DNA from: Shewanella eurypsychrophilus
Lineage (GTDB): Bacteria; Pseudomonadota; Gammaproteobacteria; Enterobacterales; Shewanellaceae
Length of the DNA stretch: 64,000 nt
Assembly (NCBI RefSeq): GCF_007004545.3
Contig: NZ_CP045503.2
Location: 4,124,102-4,188,101 of the forward strand
Direction: 5' to 3'
Both the position numbers and the translations under genes were made by a program. Below are positions 61,448-64,000 of this stretch, piece after piece (position 1 is the stretch's first letter; the number at the start of each line of letters is the position of its first letter). Below the pieces are notes generated by a model. That model was not told where the DNA came from. It worked only from the letters and a program-made list of their open reading frames with translations, and searched no databases.

Positions 61448-61873
61448 CTACTTTACTGCAAGCTCACACTCTTGCGGCTCTTCAAGCCAGATCTCTGGCT
61501 GCCAAAAACCTGAATCATTACCGCGATAACGCTTATCGGTATTAAATTTAGCGGCAAAGTGGTATCGAATGTTTGTCTCGACATTGATGGTCAATGTTTT
61601 AGGCACTCTGGCTGCAAGTTTAACTTTCAAAGAGGGCGAGCTTATCAACTCAGCAAACGTAAAGGTATATTCGCCTGGAGATAGTCGATAGTTTGGTTTT
61701 GAAATGACGGGCTTTCCGTCGAGGTGAGTAACAACAGCACGGTAGAGATCTTGTTGTTGATCTGGCTCTAGATAGCCTGAAACCACACCACAGTAAAGCG
61801 CTTCATCAGGCTTCGAGGCACAGCCGGATAAGAGTAATAAGCTCAAACTCAATAGAACAATTAATGGTTTCAC
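61448..61873 (-). CDS. Small uncharacterised lipoprotein (141 aa)
   Basis: The lipobox LLLSGCA (Cys near 18) marks a lipoprotein. The mature part is mostly beta strand, with a Cys pair (YCGVVSGY near 28 and ECELAVK at the end), GEYTFTFAEL and ISVE-like TINVETNIRYHFAAKF. The phrase RYHFAAKFNTDK followed by FWQPEIW resembles envelope proteins with a carboxypeptidase-regulatory-like sandwich, but I cannot name the family. It is a single gene between the SLT lipoprotein and gshA. Confidence 0.75.
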   Translation of the reverse strand: MKPLIVLLSLSLLLLSGCASKPDEALYCGVVSGYLEPDQQQDLYRAVVTHLDGKPVISKPNYRLSPGEYTFTFAELISSPSLKVKLAARVPKTLTINVETNIRYHFAAKFNTDKRYRGNDSGFWQPEIWLEEPQECELAVK

Positions 61874-61967
61874 GTTTAACTCTCATCTAAACGTTAGTGA
61901 TGTAAAAATTAACACTGAGCAGATAATAACAACTCAGTGTTAATTTAACGCTAATGCGCAGAAAAGA

Positions 61968-63602
61968 CTATGAAGATACAGCCAGTTTAGATGCTTCTAT
62001 ACTTGACGTATCCTCTTTAAAATAGTCTTCAAGAAACGATTCAAAACTCTGTGTCGAATCTTGTTCCATCTGTAGCTGCTTAGCCAGTGACTCCTTAGCC
62101 GCCACTTGATATCTCAAAAGCACATCTTCTGGCAATTCGGTCTCATTTAATACCCTGTGATATTTTTTCGCTAAGGCTTTCACCCAGCAGCCATGATCTA
62201 TTTGACTATCTTGTAACTGCTTTATGATTTGTCCAGAAAGCGTTAAATCAGGATTTTCCACCGCCGCTAGCCACTTTTCTAAAGTTTGAGCGTAGCCATG
62301 GTTATCCTTGTCATCTAGCAGCGTCGCTATCGTTCCCATGGTATTGAACATTTGCGTCATCCAATCGGCAAGTGTGATTTCTTCACCATTACAGCTTAAT
62401 TTAAGCCCAGGTTTACGCCCTTCTAAGATCACTAGATTCAAATTACTGGTAATTTCAGTTTCCTGAGTCTCATCAGAGTCTGGAGAGTCGCTAAGCAAAC
62501 AGTAAAGTAAAAACAGATCTAAGAATCTCACTTGAGAGGCTTCGATGCCAACCTCACTGAAAGGATTTACATCTAATGCTCTTACTTCGATATATTCCAC
62601 ACCGGCTCTTGCTAACGCTTCTGATGGCTTCTCACCATCCTGAGCCACTCTTTTAGCTCGGATAGGGGAATAAAATTCATTCTCTATTTGCAGAACATTG
62701 GCATTTAACTGCCTAAACTCTCCATCGACTTTAACGCCTATCAGCTCAAAGTTAGCCGATGGCATATTTATCGCCTTTTGCATGCCTTCGAGGTATAGCT
62801 CTAACGAATTGTAGCTAATGCTTAATCTATCTTGTTCTTTGTTGGTATAACCAAGATCACTCATTCTTAACGATGTTGCATAGGGTAAATACAAGGTGCC
62901 CTTACCCATCTCTTCGAATTGAATATCTGTTTGCTGATCTTTAATAAAAGAGCGGCAAAGCGCGGGAGAAGCGCCAAATAAATACGGTAAAACCCAAACC
63001 ATTCGCCGGTAATTACGGATCAATCCAAGGTATGACTCAGAGATAAAGTCAGTCTTTGACACGGCTTGATCGCTGAGCTGGTATAGCCTGTCCAAAAGTG
63101 AGTCAGATACAGAGAAATTAAAATGCACCCCAGAGATAATTTGCATTTGCGCACCATATCGATAGGTCAAGCCTTTACGATAAAGACGCTTCATCTTCCC
63201 TGTATTTGAACTGCCATAATCGGCAATAGGTATGTCACTCACATCGCCAACATAACAGGGCATACTCACTGGCCACAAACCTTGCTGAGGTAAATTTTGT
63301 ACCGTGAACGCATGGGTATAGGTTAAATCTTCCAGCAAACGATCAATGTCAGTGAAAACAGGTGTGATGAACTCAAGTAAAGACTCACTGTAATCCGTTG
63401 TGATCCTAGAATGCGTCAACGCAGAACCTAGCATTTTAGGATGTGCATCCGTTGCCAGATTACCTGAATCATCAATTCTTAATGCTTCGCGTTCAATACC
63501 ACGTTGCATTCCCTTGAGTGCTTGACGTCCCTCAGAGTCAGAGAGTCTGTCGATCAGTTTATTGAAAGAGTTCAATATTTTATTCTCAAATTTTGTCATC
63601 AT
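61968..63602 (-). CDS. gshA: Glutamate-cysteine ligase
   Basis: The 544-residue enzyme is the gammaproteobacterial GshA type. It joins glutamate and cysteine with ATP, the first step of glutathione synthesis. Motifs: GIEREALRID, DYSESLLEFITP, SGVHFNFS, ISYNSLELYLEGM and GVEYIEVRALDVNPFSEVGI. Length (E. coli GshA 518) is normal with a somewhat longer C-terminal tail. Two adjacent ATGs start it. Glutathione is what keeps the Kef system closed, a functional though not positional link with 28-31 kb. Confidence 0.95.
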   Translation of the reverse strand: MMTKFENKILNSFNKLIDRLSDSEGRQALKGMQRGIEREALRIDDSGNLATDAHPKMLGSALTHSRITTDYSESLLEFITPVFTDIDRLLEDLTYTHAFTVQNLPQQGLWPVSMPCYVGDVSDIPIADYGSSNTGKMKRLYRKGLTYRYGAQMQIISGVHFNFSVSDSLLDRLYQLSDQAVSKTDFISESYLGLIRNYRRMVWVLPYLFGASPALCRSFIKDQQTDIQFEEMGKGTLYLPYATSLRMSDLGYTNKEQDRLSISYNSLELYLEGMQKAINMPSANFELIGVKVDGEFRQLNANVLQIENEFYSPIRAKRVAQDGEKPSEALARAGVEYIEVRALDVNPFSEVGIEASQVRFLDLFLLYCLLSDSPDSDETQETEITSNLNLVILEGRKPGLKLSCNGEEITLADWMTQMFNTMGTIATLLDDKDNHGYAQTLEKWLAAVENPDLTLSGQIIKQLQDSQIDHGCWVKALAKKYHRVLNETELPEDVLLRYQVAAKESLAKQLQMEQDSTQSFESFLEDYFKEDTSSIEASKLAVSS

Positions 63603-63770
63603 GTAGGCTTGTCAGTAATAGACCTGCGTCAATTGAAATGTATTTCATTCATACATTTCAAAACGCATTTCCCCTCTGCCAAGCCAGCTTCCTGGCCATA
63701 AAATAACGATACCCTAATCTGATAGAATATCGCTATGTGCTCTATGTAGATATATGGCCTAATTCAAATA

Positions 63771-64000
63771 TTACAACTCTAAAGTTTCCACCGGGTAGCC
63801 GAGTGCTTTAATATCCGCCTCAATTGAAGCTTTATCACCCACAATCAGCACCACCATTTTATGGAGATCGAGTTGTTTCCTCGCTAATTTATTTAACTCA
63901 TCCTTCGAGATAGAATTTGTTATCTTAGTCTGTTGCTCTGTGAAATCATCATCCAATTGATACCTTTGTATACGGCGCATAAAGCCTGCTTTTTGGTATG
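63771..64000 (-). CDS. M16-family metallopeptidase, C-terminal end (cut by window)
   Basis: The frame is open through the right edge, ahead of the Met at 63980, so only the last 76 residues are seen: QKAGFMRRIQRYQLDDDFTEQ..., NKLARKQLDLHKMVVLIVGDKASI and a final LGYPVETLEL. The last part (KMVVLIVGDKASIEADIKALGYPV) is the typical C-terminus of insulinase-like (M16) peptidases. The zinc site HxxEH lies outside the window. Confidence 0.75.
   Translation of the reverse strand, partial: YQKAGFMRRIQRYQLDDDFTEQQTKITNSISKDELNKLARKQLDLHKMVVLIVGDKASIEADIKALGYPVETLEL

Overview
The window reads as a chromosomal segment of a marine gammaproteobacterium, most likely a Shewanella. This rests on protein families recognised by eye (UshA/NutA lipoprotein, tricorn-like S41 protease, GlyGly-CTERM protein, DUF3300, PiuB-type iron genes, several TonB receptors) and on moderate GC. 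No database search was possible. The window cuts a TonB receptor at its left edge and an M16 peptidase at its right edge.

Layout. 1-7.7 kb: partial TonB receptor, LysR regulator divergent from an AhpD-like protein, M20 amidohydrolase, and a siderophore receptor with a near-perfect Fur box. 7.8-13.3 kb: a PhoP/PhoQ-like two-component locus flanked by a GlyGly-CTERM protein, a PepSY protein and a DUF3300 protein. The three promoters here share an 11-bp-period direct repeat that looks like the regulator's operator. 13.3-22.9 kb: rsuA, a periplasmic binding protein, a GDP-mannose pair (manC-manB), a second siderophore receptor with CRP-like and Fur-like sites, deoD and a TsgA-like MFS carrier. 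22.9-28 kb: a small basic ORF with its own promoter and terminator, a Crp/Fnr regulator, a carotenoid oxygenase gene broken by two in-frame stops, a DUF2141 protein and a NarL-type two-component pair. 28-33.4 kb: KefF/KefB-type potassium efflux genes, ushA, HPF. 34-41 kb: DUF3649-PepSY-DUF3325 iron module, an ion channel with tandem copies of its 3' end, AI-2E transporter, SYLF lipoprotein, AraC regulator. 41-53.8 kb: HlyD/DUF2955/outer-membrane efflux operon, tricorn protease, VWA-sigma-antisigma operon, binding protein, purE.

53.8-60.6 kb is an accessory island. It holds six integron attC sites, all in one orientation and without an integron integrase (a CALIN-type array). Their cassettes encode a glyoxalase-fold protein, a membrane protein frameshifted by a 10-bp tandem duplication, an unknown protein and a DUF4262 protein. 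A RAYT transposase and a tyrosine recombinase lacking its catalytic Tyr interrupt the array, and an IS91-type transposase fragment lies beside it. Three copies of a multi-hairpin repeat, with compensatory changes in two stems, flank the array. Ordinary chromosome returns at 60.6 kb with a lysozyme-like lipoprotein, a small lipoprotein and gshA.

The main points for a second look are the structured repeat family, the PhoP-type operator set with an adjacent degenerate receiver fragment, the doubly interrupted carotenoid oxygenase, the attC array and the repeated 3' end of the channel gene.
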